The notes: generated from the sequence alone by a model not told the origin. 64,000 bases of DNA from Pseudomonas sichuanensis (GCF_003231305.1 NZ_QKVM01000024.1:1-64000); one strand, 5' to 3'; positions 15,395-25,659 are shown, counted from the stretch's first letter. Made by a program: numbers and translations.

Positions 15395-16342
15395 ATGCAG
15401 GTTAGCAATACTCGCATCGGCATCATTGGCAGCGGGGCCATTGGTGGCTTTTATGGCCTGATGCTGGCCCGTGCTGGCTTCGATGTGCATTTCTTGCTGC
15501 GCAGTGAGTACGCCACGGTGCGTGAGCACGGGCTGACACTCGACAGCGCGCTGCACGGCCAGTTGCATGAGCGGGTCCAGGCTTACGCCAGTGCTGCCGA
15601 CATGCCGCCGTGCGATTGGCTGCTGGTGGGCGCCAAGGCCACCAGCAATGGTGAGCTGGCGCCGTCGATCGTGCAGGCGGCGGCGCCCGGCGCCAAGGTG
15701 GTATTGCTGCAGAACGGCCTGGGGGTGGAAGAGCAACTGCGCCCGGCACTGCGCCCTGACATGCACTTGCTCGGTGGCCTGTGCTTCATCTGCGTGAATC
15801 GCGAACGCCCTGGGGTCATTCGTCATCAGGCTCTGGGTGCGGTCAACCTCGGCTACCACAGCGGGCCGGCGCAAGATGCCGGGCTGGCGGTGGTGGAAGA
15901 GGGCGCCGGGCTGTTCCGTGCAGCCGGCATCGACTCGCAGGCCATGCTCGACCTCAACCAGGCGCGCTGGCAGAAGCTGGTGTGGAACGTGCCGTACAAC
16001 GGTCTTTCGGTGCTGCTCAAGGCCAGCACCACGCCCCTGATGAGCGACCCTGACAGTCGGGCGCTGATCCAGGCGTTGATGGCTGAAGTGGTCGAAGGTG
16101 CGCGTGCTTGCGGGCAGGTGTTGCCGGACGGGTATGCCGAGCATCTGTTCCGGGTGACCGAGCAGATGCCGGACTACTGGCCGAGCATGTATCACGACCA
16201 CGCCGCACAGCGGCCGCTGGAGTTGCAGGCCATTTATGCCGAGCCGCTGGCAAGGGCGCATGCGGCCGGTTGCCGACTGCCGCGGATCGAGGCATTGCAT
16301 CAGGCGCTGGCCTTCATCGACCGACAAAACCGGCAAGCTTGA
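15395..16342 (+). CDS. 2-dehydropantoate 2-reductase family oxidoreductase (ApbA/PanE-like)
   Basis: A 315-residue NADP-dependent enzyme of the ketopantoate reductase fold. The N-terminal Rossmann motif is IGIIGSGAIGGFYG. A lysine in the AKATSN segment and the QNGLGVEE segment are typical of PanE, and a helical C-terminal domain begins with WQKLVWNVPYNGLS. PanE makes pantoate for coenzyme A synthesis, but Pseudomonas carries several paralogues, so the true substrate may be another 2-oxo acid. ATG 15395 has AAGGAGA upstream; the frame opening at 15356 is not used. Confidence 0.85.
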   Translation: MQVSNTRIGIIGSGAIGGFYGLMLARAGFDVHFLLRSEYATVREHGLTLDSALHGQLHERVQAYASAADMPPCDWLLVGAKATSNGELAPSIVQAAAPGAKVVLLQNGLGVEEQLRPALRPDMHLLGGLCFICVNRERPGVIRHQALGAVNLGYHSGPAQDAGLAVVEEGAGLFRAAGIDSQAMLDLNQARWQKLVWNVPYNGLSVLLKASTTPLMSDPDSRALIQALMAEVVEGARACGQVLPDGYAEHLFRVTEQMPDYWPSMYHDHAAQRPLELQAIYAEPLARAHAAGCRLPRIEALHQALAFIDRQNRQA

Positions 16343-16436
16343 GCAGCCCTGCAGCCCGCGCCGGACGGCAAAGCGGCGCCCGGTGGCGCTGCTAAGCTCA
16401 ACCTTGCTCTGCCGTAGCGGCAGTCGAGGAGGCCGA

Positions 16437-16946
16437 ATGATCCGCACCATGCTGTACGCCACCGACCTCGGTGTGTACGCACCTTTCGTCATGCAGCACG
16501 CCCTGGCCCTGGCGCGCACCTTCAACGCAGAGCTTTACGTGATCCACGCGGTCGAGCCCATGGGCCAGTTTGCCGAATCCCTGCTGCAGAGTTACCTCGA
16601 TGAGCAAACCCTGGACGCGCTGCACAGCGAAGGGGTCAACACGGTGATGGCCACTATCGAACAGCGGGTACTGGAGAATTTTCGTGACGAGCTGGGCGAG
16701 GAAGCCGACCTGGCCCTGATAAAGGCGGTGCGGGTACGCCAGGGCGACCCGGCGCAGGTGATCCTCGAGCAGGCGCATCGCCTGAGTGTCGACCTGCTGA
16801 TTTTCGGCAGCCACAGCGCCGGGGCGGGCGCCGGGGTGCCCATTGGTCGCACGGCGGTACGCCTGCTGCAGTTGTCGTCGGTGCCCGTGTACATGGTGCC
16901 GCTGGCACAGCACCTTGGGCGTAGGAAAGGGGAAGGTAGAGAGTAG
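16437..16946 (+). CDS. Universal stress protein family (UspA-like)
   Basis: A 169-residue cytoplasmic protein with the Usp fold: LYATDLGVYAPFVMQHALALAR at the start, VIHAVEP after the first helix, and a C-terminal GSHSAGAGAGVPIGRTAVRLLQLSSVPVYMV segment. The last segment fits the ATP-binding GxxG-(9)-G-S/T pattern of the UspFG/MJ0577 group. Such proteins are induced in stress and modulate target proteins. Start ATG 16437 is 94 bp after the reductase gene, with GAGGAGG-like sequence upstream. Stands alone before cysB. Confidence 0.87.
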   Translation: MIRTMLYATDLGVYAPFVMQHALALARTFNAELYVIHAVEPMGQFAESLLQSYLDEQTLDALHSEGVNTVMATIEQRVLENFRDELGEEADLALIKAVRVRQGDPAQVILEQAHRLSVDLLIFGSHSAGAGAGVPIGRTAVRLLQLSSVPVYMVPLAQHLGRRKGEGRE

Positions 16947-17051
16947 GTAGTTTCGGGCAAGAGTAACAAAATAGTTCTAGATTTATTTCCCAAGCCACTA
17001 ATATAGTTATAACTCGTCGCTGCCAGTGCGCCGGTGGCCTACCGTCTTTGA

Positions 17052-18035
<984 letters not shown>

Positions 18036-18049
18036 TTCAAACCTGTATG

Positions 18050-18066
18050 GGGCCGTTTCACGGCCC
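18050..18066 (+). terminator. cysB terminator hairpin
   Basis: Seven-base arms GGGCCGT/ACGGCCC with a TTC loop followed by TTTC, 14 bp after the cysB stop. Confidence 0.65.
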
Positions 18067-18069
18067 TTT

Positions 18070-18147
18070 CGCCGGCAAGCCGGCTCCCACAGGAAGGCGC
18101 ATGGCTTTAAGCTGGCGCGTTCGGGGTGGGAGCTGGCTTGCCAGCGA
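18070..18147. repeat. REP pair between cysB and cysH
   Basis: Two inverted REP-like palindromes: cgccggcaagccggctcccac at 18070-18090 and the opposite orientation, gtgggagctggcttgccagcg, at 18126-18146. This variant has ggc/gcc in place of the cgggg/ccccg arms seen elsewhere in the window. Confidence 0.85.
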
Positions 18148-18149
18148 AA

Positions 18150-18166
18150 GGGCCGCGAAGCGGCCC
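18150..18166 (-). terminator. cysH terminator hairpin
   Basis: Arms GGGCCGC/GCGGCCC around GAA. On the minus strand the stem is followed by TTTCGC. It lies 8 bp after the cysH stop and mirrors the cysB hairpin. Confidence 0.65.
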
Positions 18167-18173
18167 CAGTCGT

Positions 18174-18908
18174 TTATGCCTTGCTGATCAGGTTGCCTGC
18201 GTGCAGCCCGCATTCCTTCTGGGTCGACTCTTCCCACCACCAACGCCCCTCGCGCTCGTGCTGGTTGGGCAATACCGGGCGGGTGCACGGCTCGCAGCCG
18301 ATGCTGATGAAGCCGCGCTCATGCAGGCTGTTGTACGGCAGCTCGAGCATGCGGATATAGCCCCAGACTTCCTCGCTGCTCATCTGTGCCAGCGGGTTGA
18401 ACTTGTACAGCGTGCGCTCCGGGGTGGAGAAGGCGCCGTCGATCTCCAGGGCTGCCACCTGGCTGCGGGTACCCGGGCTCTGGTCGCGGCGCTGGCCAGT
18501 GGCCCAGGCGCTGACTGTGGCCAGCTTGCGGCGCAGCGGCTCGATCTTGCGGATGCCGCAGCATTCGCCGTGGCCGTCCTTGTAGAAGCTGAACAGGCCC
18601 TTTTGCTTGACGAAGGGGTCGAGCTTGTCGCGGTCCGGGCTGAGGATTTCGATCGGCAGGTTGTAGTGCTCGCGCACCTGGTCGATGAAACGGTAGGTTT
18701 CCGGGTGCAGGCGCCCGGTGTCGAGGCTGAACACCTTGACCTGCTTGTTCAGTTTCCAGGCCATGTCCACCAGCACCACGTCTTCGGCGCCGCTGAACGA
18801 GATCCACAGGTCGTCGCCGAAGTGTTCGAAGGCGAGCTTGAGGATCTCCTGCGGGGACTTGCTGGCATAGGTCGCGGCCAGGGCGGCGACGTCGAAGGGT
18901 TGGCTCAT
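18174..18908 (-). CDS. cysH: Adenylylsulfate (APS) reductase CysH
   Basis: A 244-residue enzyme reducing activated sulfate to sulfite in cysteine synthesis. The nucleotide loop [10 protein letters not shown] is near residue 38. The cysteine pairs in ECCGIRK and GCEPCTR are the four ligands of the [4Fe-4S] cluster that marks APS (rather than PAPS) reductases. The catalytic cysteine lies in KECGLH at the C-terminus. It is convergent with its likely regulator cysB. The start ATG 18908 gives the usual length; the frame is open far upstream but through a REP element. Confidence 0.95.
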   Translation of the reverse strand: MSQPFDVAALAATYASKSPQEILKLAFEHFGDDLWISFSGAEDVVLVDMAWKLNKQVKVFSLDTGRLHPETYRFIDQVREHYNLPIEILSPDRDKLDPFVKQKGLFSFYKDGHGECCGIRKIEPLRRKLATVSAWATGQRRDQSPGTRSQVAALEIDGAFSTPERTLYKFNPLAQMSSEEVWGYIRMLELPYNSLHERGFISIGCEPCTRPVLPNQHEREGRWWWEESTQKECGLHAGNLISKA

Positions 18909-18994
18909 CAGGCGGTTTCCATCGTGTGAGTGGCGCTGTGCGCTCGTAGTGAACGAATGGTAACAAAAAATGGCGGGGTAGACCTGTCGCGCCG

Positions 18995-19070
18995 CAATCG
19001 CGGGGCAAGCCCGCTCCCACGTTGGAAATCGTGGGAGCGGCGGTTCGGCGCTCCCACGTGCCCCGCGATG
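18995..19070. repeat. Rearranged REP element between cysH and pabB
   Basis: The left unit (18995-19020) is a normal aatcgcggggcaagcccgct palindrome with its ccac tail. The right unit (from about 19030) reads gtgggagcggcggttcggcg, then ctcccacgtgccccgcgat. The middle of the palindrome has been replaced by gcggttcggcgctcccac, so a third half-unit is present. Confidence 0.8.
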
Positions 19071-19072
19071 CC

Positions 19073-20416
19073 TCAGAGCGCCTGCAGCGTCTCCATCAGC
19101 ACCCGCACCTTGGCGATCGACTCTTCGTACTCGGCCTGCCAGTCGGAGTCGGCCACCACCGCGCCGCCGCCCCAGCAACTGACCTGGCCGTCCTTGACCA
19201 GCAGGCTGCGAATGGCGATGGAGCTGTCCATCTCGCCGCGCACGTCGATGTACAGCAGCGAGCCGCAATACAGCGCCCGGCGGGCAGGCTCCAGCTCATC
19301 GATGATCTGCATCGCCCGGATCTTCGGCGCGCCGGTGATCGAGCCGCCCGGGAAGCTGCCGCCGATCAGGTCGAGTGCGTCCTTGCCGGGTGCCAGGCGC
19401 CCGGTGACGCTACTGACCAGGTGATGGACATTGGGATAGCTCTCCAGGCTGAACAGCTCCGGCACTTTCACCGAGCCGATCTGGCAGGTGCGACCGATAT
19501 CGTTGCGCAGCAGGTCGACGATCATCAGGTTCTCTGAGCGATCCTTGGGGCTGGCCAGCAATTCGGCAGCGTTGCGCGCATCTGCCAGCGGGTCGGCGCT
19601 GCGCGGCCGGGTGCCCTTGATCGGGCGGGTTTCGACCTCGCCCTGGCTGACGCGCACGAAGCGCTCCGGGGAAAAGCTCAGCAGCGCCGTGCCGGCGTCC
19701 AGCTGCTGATAGCCGGAAAACGGTGTCGGGCAGGCGGCGCGCAGGGCCTGGTAGGCGTGCCACGGGTCGCCCTGGCAGGGTGCACGAAAGCGTTGGGTCA
19801 AGTTGATCTGGTAGCAGTCGCCCGCCTGGATGTACTGCTGGACCTTGTCGAACGCTGCACGGTATTGCGCCGCGGACAGGTCGCCAGCCATGGGTGCCAG
19901 CAGCGCGAATTCGCCGCTGTCTGCCTGGGTTGGCGCTTCGAACAGCTGGACCAGGCGCTGCCGTTCAGCGGCTTGCAGGCTAGGGTGAAACACCAGTTGG
20001 CTAGTGCGCGCATGATGGTCGCTGACCAGTGCCCAGGCATACAGGCCGAGCTGCGCGTCCGGCAGCCCTAGATCATCGGCCGCCTGTGTGGGCAACTGCT
20101 CCAGGCGGCGGCCGAAGTCGTAGCTCAGGTAGCCGATCAGGCCGCCGGCAAACGGCAGCTCCACACCGTCGGGCAGCTGCGCCGGCCCCAGTTGCGCCAG
20201 TGCCTTGCGCAGCCGCTGCAGGTACGCCTGGCCCGACTCTGCGGTTTGCGCTTGCAGGTGCTGCAACGGCCAGGCGCTGAGCAAGTCGAAGCGGCCCCGT
20301 TCGGCGTTGGGGCGGGCGCTGTCGAGCAGGATCGCGCCGGGCGCCGTGCGCAGGCGTGCGAAGTAGTGCGCGGGGTCGGGCTGGTAAGGCAGGGCGTGGA
20401 GTGTACAGGTCGGCAT
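19073..20416 (-). CDS. pabB: Aminodeoxychorismate synthase component I, PabB
   Basis: A 447-residue chorismate-utilising enzyme that, with a PabA amidotransferase, makes 4-amino-4-deoxychorismate for folate. The C-terminal chorismate-binding domain (about 180-440) contains RPIKGTRPR with the catalytic lysine, [16 protein letters not shown], and [11 protein letters not shown] near residue 370. The K in PIKGT, rather than an alanine, fits PabB instead of anthranilate synthase TrpE. No amidotransferase or lyase domain is fused. REP elements flank the gene on both sides. Confidence 0.93.
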   Translation of the reverse strand: MPTCTLHALPYQPDPAHYFARLRTAPGAILLDSARPNAERGRFDLLSAWPLQHLQAQTAESGQAYLQRLRKALAQLGPAQLPDGVELPFAGGLIGYLSYDFGRRLEQLPTQAADDLGLPDAQLGLYAWALVSDHHARTSQLVFHPSLQAAERQRLVQLFEAPTQADSGEFALLAPMAGDLSAAQYRAAFDKVQQYIQAGDCYQINLTQRFRAPCQGDPWHAYQALRAACPTPFSGYQQLDAGTALLSFSPERFVRVSQGEVETRPIKGTRPRSADPLADARNAAELLASPKDRSENLMIVDLLRNDIGRTCQIGSVKVPELFSLESYPNVHHLVSSVTGRLAPGKDALDLIGGSFPGGSITGAPKIRAMQIIDELEPARRALYCGSLLYIDVRGEMDSSIAIRSLLVKDGQVSCWGGGAVVADSDWQAEYEESIAKVRVLMETLQAL

Positions 20417-20525
20417 CAGAATGGACGGCGAAGAAAAAGCGAGGAGGGCGATTGTAGACCTGTGTAGGAAATGCGCCTAGCACTGGTGGCGACATTCACA
20501 TGTTGTGCAGAGGCGCTGGGTGGCA

Positions 20526-20599
20526 TCGTGGGAGCGGGCTTGCCCCGCGATTGGGGCTTTGCCTGGCTGTGCTATCGCGGGGCAAGCCCGCTCTCACGG
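20526..20599. repeat. REP pair between pabB and the glutamate-ligase-like gene
   Basis: Head-to-head palindromes gtgggagcgggcttgccccg and cggggcaagcccgctctcac about 30 bp apart, just past the end of the minus-strand cassette. It may act as its 3' boundary. Confidence 0.9.
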
Positions 20600-20600
20600 T

Positions 20601-21581
20601 TCAACTAGTGTGCACGTGCCCGAACAGGCCTTGTGCCACCTTTACCCGTTCTTCGGCGGTCTCGGTGCGGCCTTCTTTGGCCAGTGCCTCGATGTGCGCT
20701 TCGATGGCATGGGTGCGCTGGGTCAGGCCGCAGTCGTTGGCGATCTGGATGTTCAGGCCAGGGCGGGCGTTTAGCTCAAGGATCAGCGGGCCCTTGTCCT
20801 GGTCCAGTACCATGTCCACGCCGATGTAGCCCAGGCCGCACAGCTCGTAGCAGCTGGCGGCAAGCTTCATGAAACCGTCCCAGTTCGGCAACTGCACGCC
20901 GTCCACCGCGTTGGTGGTGTCCGGGTGCTTGCTGATGATCTTGTTCAGCCAGGTGCCGCGCAGCGTCATCCCCGTGGTCAGGTCGACGCCCACGCCGATG
21001 GCGCCCTGGTGCAGGTTGGCCTTGCCGCCGGACTGGCGGGTGGGTAGGCGCAGCATGGCCATCACCGGGTAGCCCATCAGCACGATGATGCGGATGTCCG
21101 GCACGCCCTCGTAGCTGATGCTCTTGAAGATCTGGTCCGGGGTGACCCGGTACTCGATCAGCGCGCGATCACGGTGCCCGCCCAGCGAGTACAGGCCGGT
21201 GAGGATGCTGGAGATCTGGTGCTCGATCTCTTCGTGGCTGATGATCTTGCCGGAGACCGTGCGGTAGCGTTCCTCGAAGCGATCGGCGATCACCAGGATG
21301 CCGTCGCCGCCGGCACCCTGTGCCGGCTTGATGACGAAGTCGGTGCGCTCGCCGATGATCTCGTGGAGCTTCTCGATCTGCTTCTCGGTCTCGATGATGC
21401 CGTACATCTCCGGCACATGGATGCCGGCCGCCAGCGCGCGCTCCTTGGTGATGATCTTGTCGTCGACGATCGGGTACAGGCTGCGCTTGTTGTACTTGAG
21501 TACGTAGTCCGCGTTACGCCGGTTGATACCCATGATGCCCCGGGCCTCCAGGGCTTTCCATGTCTTGATCAGGCCGAACAT
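20601..21581 (-). CDS. ATP-grasp alpha-L-glutamate ligase-like protein (RimK-related)
   Basis: A 326-residue cytoplasmic ATP-grasp enzyme. VIKPAQGAGGDGILVI near residue 85 is the ATP-binding glycine-rich strand, and LILELNARPGLNIQIAN near residue 270 holds the magnesium-binding Glu/Asn. It belongs to the RimK-related glutamate ligase group that occurs with inactive-transglutaminase membrane proteins. Such enzymes would add an amino acid, probably glutamate, to a peptide or small amine. Its ATG overlaps the stop of the membrane-protein gene by one base, so synthesis is coupled. Substrate and acceptor are unknown. Confidence 0.88.
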   Translation of the reverse strand: MFGLIKTWKALEARGIMGINRRNADYVLKYNKRSLYPIVDDKIITKERALAAGIHVPEMYGIIETEKQIEKLHEIIGERTDFVIKPAQGAGGDGILVIADRFEERYRTVSGKIISHEEIEHQISSILTGLYSLGGHRDRALIEYRVTPDQIFKSISYEGVPDIRIIVLMGYPVMAMLRLPTRQSGGKANLHQGAIGVGVDLTTGMTLRGTWLNKIISKHPDTTNAVDGVQLPNWDGFMKLAASCYELCGLGYIGVDMVLDQDKGPLILELNARPGLNIQIANDCGLTQRTHAIEAHIEALAKEGRTETAEERVKVAQGLFGHVHTS

Positions 21582-23116
21582 CAGGCGTCAGCCTTCTTCA
21601 GGAAAGCCTTGAAGCGCACGAGCTCGGTCAGGCGGTAGCCGCGGTAGCGACCCATCGCCAGCATGAAGCCCACCAGGATCAGCAGTACCGCCGGGAAGGT
21701 GAAGACGAAGTAGGTCAGCTCCGGCACGGTCATCAGCAGGTGCGCCAGGGACGCGGCGAACAGGGTGCCGATGGCCACTTTCATGGCATGGCCGCCGCCG
21801 CGCTCTTCCCAGGTGATCGACAGGCGCTCGATGGTCATGGTCAGGATCACCATCGGGAACAGCGCTACCGACAGGCCGCGCTCCAGGCCCAGCTTGTGGC
21901 TGAACAGGCTGATGGCGGCGATCAGCACCACGACGAAGGTCAGCACCACCGACAGGCGCGGCAGCATCTGCAGCTTCAGGTGTTCAAGGTAGGAGCGTAG
22001 CGACAGGCCCAGCGCGGTGATCACCGTGAACAGCATGATGCCGAAGCCCAGCTGTGTCTCGCGGAAGGCCAGGGCGATCAGCACCGGGGTGAAGGTGCCC
22101 AGGGTCTGGATACCGATCAGGTTGCGTAGCACCAGGATCACCAGCACGCCGATCGGGATCATCACCATGATCATGAAGGTCTGCTGGGTCTGCAGCGGCA
22201 GGCCGTACAGCGAGTACTCGAGGAAGTCGGCGTCGGTGTTCTCGTCGGTCAGCTTGGCCAGGCGGATGGCGTTCATCTCGCTGTTGTTCATGCTGAAGGT
22301 GACGTTGGCCTTCTTGCCGCCATCGACGGTGATCAGGTTGTCGTCACCGGTCCACCACAGCAGGCGGTCGCTGGGCAGGCCCTGTTCGCCGGTGTCCGGG
22401 TTGAAGTACAGCCAGTCGTTGCCGTTGAAGCTGCGCAGCCACAGTTCAGGGGTTTGCGGGGTATCGGCCACCAGGCGGATGGTGTGCACTTTCTCCAGCG
22501 GCACATGGGCGATGGACAGCAGCAGGTCGATGATCTGCGCCTTCTTCATCGTCGAGGTGTCGCCGGCCAGCAGCAGCTTGACGTTGTCGTCGTTGAGATT
22601 GTTGACACGTTTGATGGTCTCGCCGACGAAGGTCTCGACGTCGGCCGAGTGCTGGCGGATCGGCGCCATCAGTGCTTCGGCGGCCAGCTTCTCGGGGCCT
22701 TCGATGGCCAGGCTGTCACGGAAGGTCGGGCCTTTGATCTTGGTCTTTTCGCTGCTGTAGCGCTTGGTCAGTACCAGGCGGTAGTACAGCGTCTGGTTGC
22801 CGCTGGCGCGGCGCGCCGACCAGGTTACCTTGCGGTTGCCATCGACCCGGTTGACGCTCACCCCATAGTTGTTGGAGATGAAGCTCTCGTTGAGGCTGAC
22901 ATAGTCACGGTTGAGCGGGGGCACGAACATCTGCACCTTGACCGGGTCCTTGGTGCTGGCGACGAACTCGACCTTGGCATCGATGTTCCACAGGTCGTCG
23001 GTCTCGTCCTCGGTCACCGGGATGCCCAGGAAGAAGATCTGGTAGGCCGTGACCGCGACGCCCAGCAGCACCAGGACGGTGATCAGGACTTTAAGGTGGA
23101 GGGTAAGAGAGCGCAT
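21581..23116 (-). CDS. Inactive transglutaminase domain fused to seven transmembrane helices
   Basis: A 511-residue membrane protein. One transmembrane helix (about residues 8-28) leads into a large extracytoplasmic domain (about 30-310) of transglutaminase-like fold, with no convincing Cys-His-Asp triad. Seven hydrophobic segments follow between about 325 and 500. This architecture was predicted by comparative genomics to go with a RimK-like ligase and a retropepsin-like protease, exactly the neighbours here. The domain probably binds a peptide outside the membrane and signals to or feeds the cytoplasmic ligase. That role is inference. It lies 5 bp after the protease gene. Confidence 0.87.
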   Translation of the reverse strand: MRSLTLHLKVLITVLVLLGVAVTAYQIFFLGIPVTEDETDDLWNIDAKVEFVASTKDPVKVQMFVPPLNRDYVSLNESFISNNYGVSVNRVDGNRKVTWSARRASGNQTLYYRLVLTKRYSSEKTKIKGPTFRDSLAIEGPEKLAAEALMAPIRQHSADVETFVGETIKRVNNLNDDNVKLLLAGDTSTMKKAQIIDLLLSIAHVPLEKVHTIRLVADTPQTPELWLRSFNGNDWLYFNPDTGEQGLPSDRLLWWTGDDNLITVDGGKKANVTFSMNNSEMNAIRLAKLTDENTDADFLEYSLYGLPLQTQQTFMIMVMIPIGVLVILVLRNLIGIQTLGTFTPVLIALAFRETQLGFGIMLFTVITALGLSLRSYLEHLKLQMLPRLSVVLTFVVVLIAAISLFSHKLGLERGLSVALFPMVILTMTIERLSITWEERGGGHAMKVAIGTLFAASLAHLLMTVPELTYFVFTFPAVLLILVGFMLAMGRYRGYRLTELVRFKAFLKKADA

Positions 23117-23121
23117 CGGAA

Positions 23122-23658
23122 TTACTCTGCTTTGGAAACTTCGGTGGCACAGGCAGGTTTGCCGGCCGCGTATTTAAGGCTTGGATCGACCAGCGCATCC
23201 AGGTGCTTGAGGGCCTCGGAGCCGATCAGCAGCGGGAACTGGAAGGCGCTGCGGTCGGTGAGGTTGACCTCGATGGTGCGTCGGGTCTGGCCCATGCAGA
23301 TATCGAGCTCGATGACCGGGCGGGCCGTGTAGGCCTTGCCGGACTCGGCGTCATAGTCCCCGGCACGGCGCTTGATCTTGCTGACGCGGGCCAGGGGGCG
23401 TTCGATGGGGTGCTTGTGGGCGGCGTCGATCGCCAGATAGAAGCGCACCCAGCTTTCGCCGTTGCGCTTGAAACGCTTGATGTCGCGGGCGCTGAGCGAG
23501 GCGGTCTTGGCGCCGGTGTCGAGCTTGGCCGCCACTTCCAGGTCGAGGTCGCCCAGGCGCGCGTATTCGTTCAGGCCATAGACGGTTTTCTCCGCCGCAG
23601 GCGCAAGGGCCGGCAGCAGAGTCAGGCAGAGCAGCAATAAAGCGGGTATGGGTCTCAT
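23122..23658 (-). CDS. Exported retropepsin-like aspartic protease (putative ATP-dependent zinc protease family)
   Basis: A 178-residue protein with a signal peptide (about residues 1-22, ending APAAE). The single aspartic-protease motif KLDTGAKTASLSA has Asp47; the flap/strand region RPVIELDICMGQTRRTIEVNLTDR and LIGSEALKHL follow. One DTG motif implies that it works as a homodimer, like retroviral protease. The family is often labelled ATP-dependent zinc protease, but nothing here suggests ATP or zinc binding. ATG 23658 is chosen because the signal peptide starts there. It is first in a three-gene operon with the 7-TM protein and the ligase. Confidence 0.86.
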   Translation of the reverse strand: MRPIPALLLLCLTLLPALAPAAEKTVYGLNEYARLGDLDLEVAAKLDTGAKTASLSARDIKRFKRNGESWVRFYLAIDAAHKHPIERPLARVSKIKRRAGDYDAESGKAYTARPVIELDICMGQTRRTIEVNLTDRSAFQFPLLIGSEALKHLDALVDPSLKYAAGKPACATEVSKAE

Positions 23659-23857
23659 AATCCTGGCGCGGTGCTGTGCGGGGTTCAGGGCAAGGCGACT
23701 GGCCAAGCGTCCCTATTGGCCTGCCATCAGCATGAAATGATGACAGGCAGCGTATCCATGCTCCCGAAGGAGCGCGGCATTCTATCACGCCGATGTGTTG
23801 ACGCCAGCGCACCCGCGATCAGACCGCACGGCGGTGCGGTAAGTTCGTTATTAGACA

Positions 23858-23869
23858 ATTGTCGACAAT
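23858..23869. promoter_or_regulatory. Candidate PrpR operator, upstream copy
   Basis: Perfect 12-bp palindrome ATTGTCGACAAT, 75 bp before the regulator's start codon. TGTCGACAAT recurs at 23933-23942. GntR-family regulators usually bind short palindromes like this next to their own gene. Confidence 0.6.
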
Positions 23870-23932
23870 GTTCTTTTTGTCTTTGACTCTTGCGGCCTAT
23901 TTAGCTAGTTTTGCCGTCATTGAATGTGAAGG

Positions 23933-23942
23933 TGTCGACAAT
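23933..23942. promoter_or_regulatory. Candidate PrpR operator, start-codon copy
   Basis: TGTCGACAAT, with palindromic core TGTCGACA, ends two bases before the ATG of the GntR regulator gene, a position suited to autorepression. It repeats the upstream site 73 bp away. Confidence 0.55.
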
Positions 23943-23943
23943 C

Positions 23944-24660
23944 ATGCTGGACGCAGCCCAAGCCACCCCAATCCTGCAGGACGAGACCGAGACCCTCTCG
24001 GAAAACGTCTTCCGGCGCATCCAGGCGGCCATCGTCAAAGGCGAAATCGCGCCTGGCAGCAAGATCTCCGAGCCGGAACTGGCACGCACCTATGGCATCA
24101 GCCGCGGCCCGCTGCGCGAGGCGATTCACCGGCTGGAGGGCCAACGCCTGCTGGTGCGGGTGCCGCATGTCGGTGCGCGGGTGGTGTCGCTCGGCCATGC
24201 CGAGCTGATCGAACTCTACGAAATCCGCGAGTCGCTCGAAGGCATGGCCTGCCGGCTGGCCGCCGAGCGCATGAGCCAGGCCGCCATCGACGAACTGCGC
24301 CATGTGCTCGACACCCATGAGCGCGACGCCGCGTTCCAGGCCGGGCAGGGCTACTACCAGCAGGAAGGCGACCACGACTTCCACTACCGGATCATCCAGG
24401 GCAGCGGCAACCAGACCCTCTACAAGATGCTCTGCGGCGAGCTCTATCAACTGGTGCGCATGTACCGCATCCAGTTCTCGACCACGCCCAACCGGCCACG
24501 CCAGGCCTTTGCCGAGCACCACCGCATTCTCGACGCCATCGAAGCCCGCGACGGCGAACTCGCAGAACTCCTGATGCGCCGGCACATCGGCGCGTCCAAA
24601 CGCAATATCGAGCGTCACTACCAAGGCGCCGACAACAATAGCCCACGAGGTGAGTCATGA
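23944..24660 (+). CDS. prpR: GntR-family (FCD domain) regulator of the methylcitrate operon
   Basis: A 238-residue regulator. The N-terminal winged helix (about 25-90) contains [24 protein letters not shown] FadR-type all-helical effector domain (about 100-225) has [16 protein letters not shown] and a conserved HIGASKRNI histidine helix, the usual metal/ligand site of FCD proteins. In Pseudomonas the prp genes are controlled by this GntR type rather than the sigma-54 PrpR of enterics. Its stop overlaps the start of prpB (ATGA), so regulator and operon are co-transcribed. The likely effector is 2-methylcitrate or 2-methylisocitrate, from knowledge of the pathway. Confidence 0.88.
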   Translation: MLDAAQATPILQDETETLSENVFRRIQAAIVKGEIAPGSKISEPELARTYGISRGPLREAIHRLEGQRLLVRVPHVGARVVSLGHAELIELYEIRESLEGMACRLAAERMSQAAIDELRHVLDTHERDAAFQAGQGYYQQEGDHDFHYRIIQGSGNQTLYKMLCGELYQLVRMYRIQFSTTPNRPRQAFAEHHRILDAIEARDGELAELLMRRHIGASKRNIERHYQGADNNSPRGES

Positions 24661-25547
24661 CAGTGAAGAGCACGCCCGGCCAGCGTTTCCGTGACGCGGT
24701 TGCCGCCGAACATCCGCTGCAGGTGGTCGGGGCCATCAACGCCAACCACGCCCTGCTGGCCAAGCGCGCCGGCTTCAAGGCCATCTACCTGTCCGGTGGC
24801 GGTGTCGCCGCCGGGTCCCTGGGTCTGCCGGACCTGGGCATCAGCAACCTGGACGATGTGCTCACCGACGTGCGCCGCATCACCGACGTGTGCGACCTGC
24901 CGCTGCTGGTGGATGTCGACACCGGTTTCGGTGCCTCGGCCTTCAACGTTGCCCGCACCGTCAAGTCGATGAGCAAGTTCGGCGCCGCCGCCATCCATAT
25001 CGAAGACCAGGTCGGCGCCAAGCGCTGCGGCCACCGCCCGAACAAGGAGATCGTCTCCCAGCAGGAGATGGTCGACCGCATCAAGGCCGCGGTGGATGCC
25101 CGCACCGATGACAGCTTCGTGATCATGGCGCGTACCGACGCCCTGGCGGTAGAGGGCCTGAACGCAGCCCTGGACCGTGCCGCCGCCTGCATCGAGGCCG
25201 GCGCCGACATGATCTTCCCGGAAGCCATCACTGAGCTGTCGATGTACAAGACCTTCGCCGACCGGGTGAAAGCCCCGATCCTGGCCAACATCACCGAATT
25301 CGGCGCGACGCCGCTGTACACCACCGAAGAGCTGGCCTCGGTGGACGTATCGCTGGTGCTGTACCCGCTGTCGGCCTTCCGTGCCATGAACAAGGCTGCC
25401 GAGAACGTCTACACCGCCCTGCGCCGCGACGGCACGCAGAAGAACGTGATCGACACCATGCAGACCCGCATGGAGCTCTACGATGCCATCGGCTACCACG
25501 CCTTCGAGCAGAGCCTCGATGCGTTGTTCGCCCAGAAAAAAGGATAA
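24657..25547 (+). CDS. prpB: 2-methylisocitrate lyase PrpB
   Basis: A 296-residue member of the isocitrate-lyase/PEP-mutase superfamily. It splits 2-methylisocitrate into pyruvate and succinate, the last step of the methylcitrate cycle. The signature KRCGHRPNK has catalytic Cys124. VDVDTGFG (residues 86-93) provides the magnesium-binding aspartates, and IHIEDQ another ligand. The length fits the family. It is translationally coupled to the regulator gene upstream. A REP pair separates it from prpC. Confidence 0.96.
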   Translation: MTVKSTPGQRFRDAVAAEHPLQVVGAINANHALLAKRAGFKAIYLSGGGVAAGSLGLPDLGISNLDDVLTDVRRITDVCDLPLLVDVDTGFGASAFNVARTVKSMSKFGAAAIHIEDQVGAKRCGHRPNKEIVSQQEMVDRIKAAVDARTDDSFVIMARTDALAVEGLNAALDRAAACIEAGADMIFPEAITELSMYKTFADRVKAPILANITEFGATPLYTTEELASVDVSLVLYPLSAFRAMNKAAENVYTALRRDGTQKNVIDTMQTRMELYDAIGYHAFEQSLDALFAQKKG

Positions 25548-25560
25548 GTGAATGCCTGCA

Positions 25561-25659
25561 CCGGCCTCTTCGCGGGTGAACCCGCTCCCACAGATGAGAC
25601 GCTGTATCTGAAACTGTGCGACCCCTGTGGGAGCGGGTTTACCCGCGAAGAGGCCGGCA
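25561..25659. repeat. REP pair between prpB and prpC
   Basis: ccggcctcttcgcgggtgaa followed by cccgctcccac, and the inverted copy gtgggagcgggtttacccgc then gaagaggccgg. The outer ccggcctctt/aagaggccgg arms make the whole block a 99-base stem-loop. This is the full-length form of the P. putida-type REP. Confidence 0.92.
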
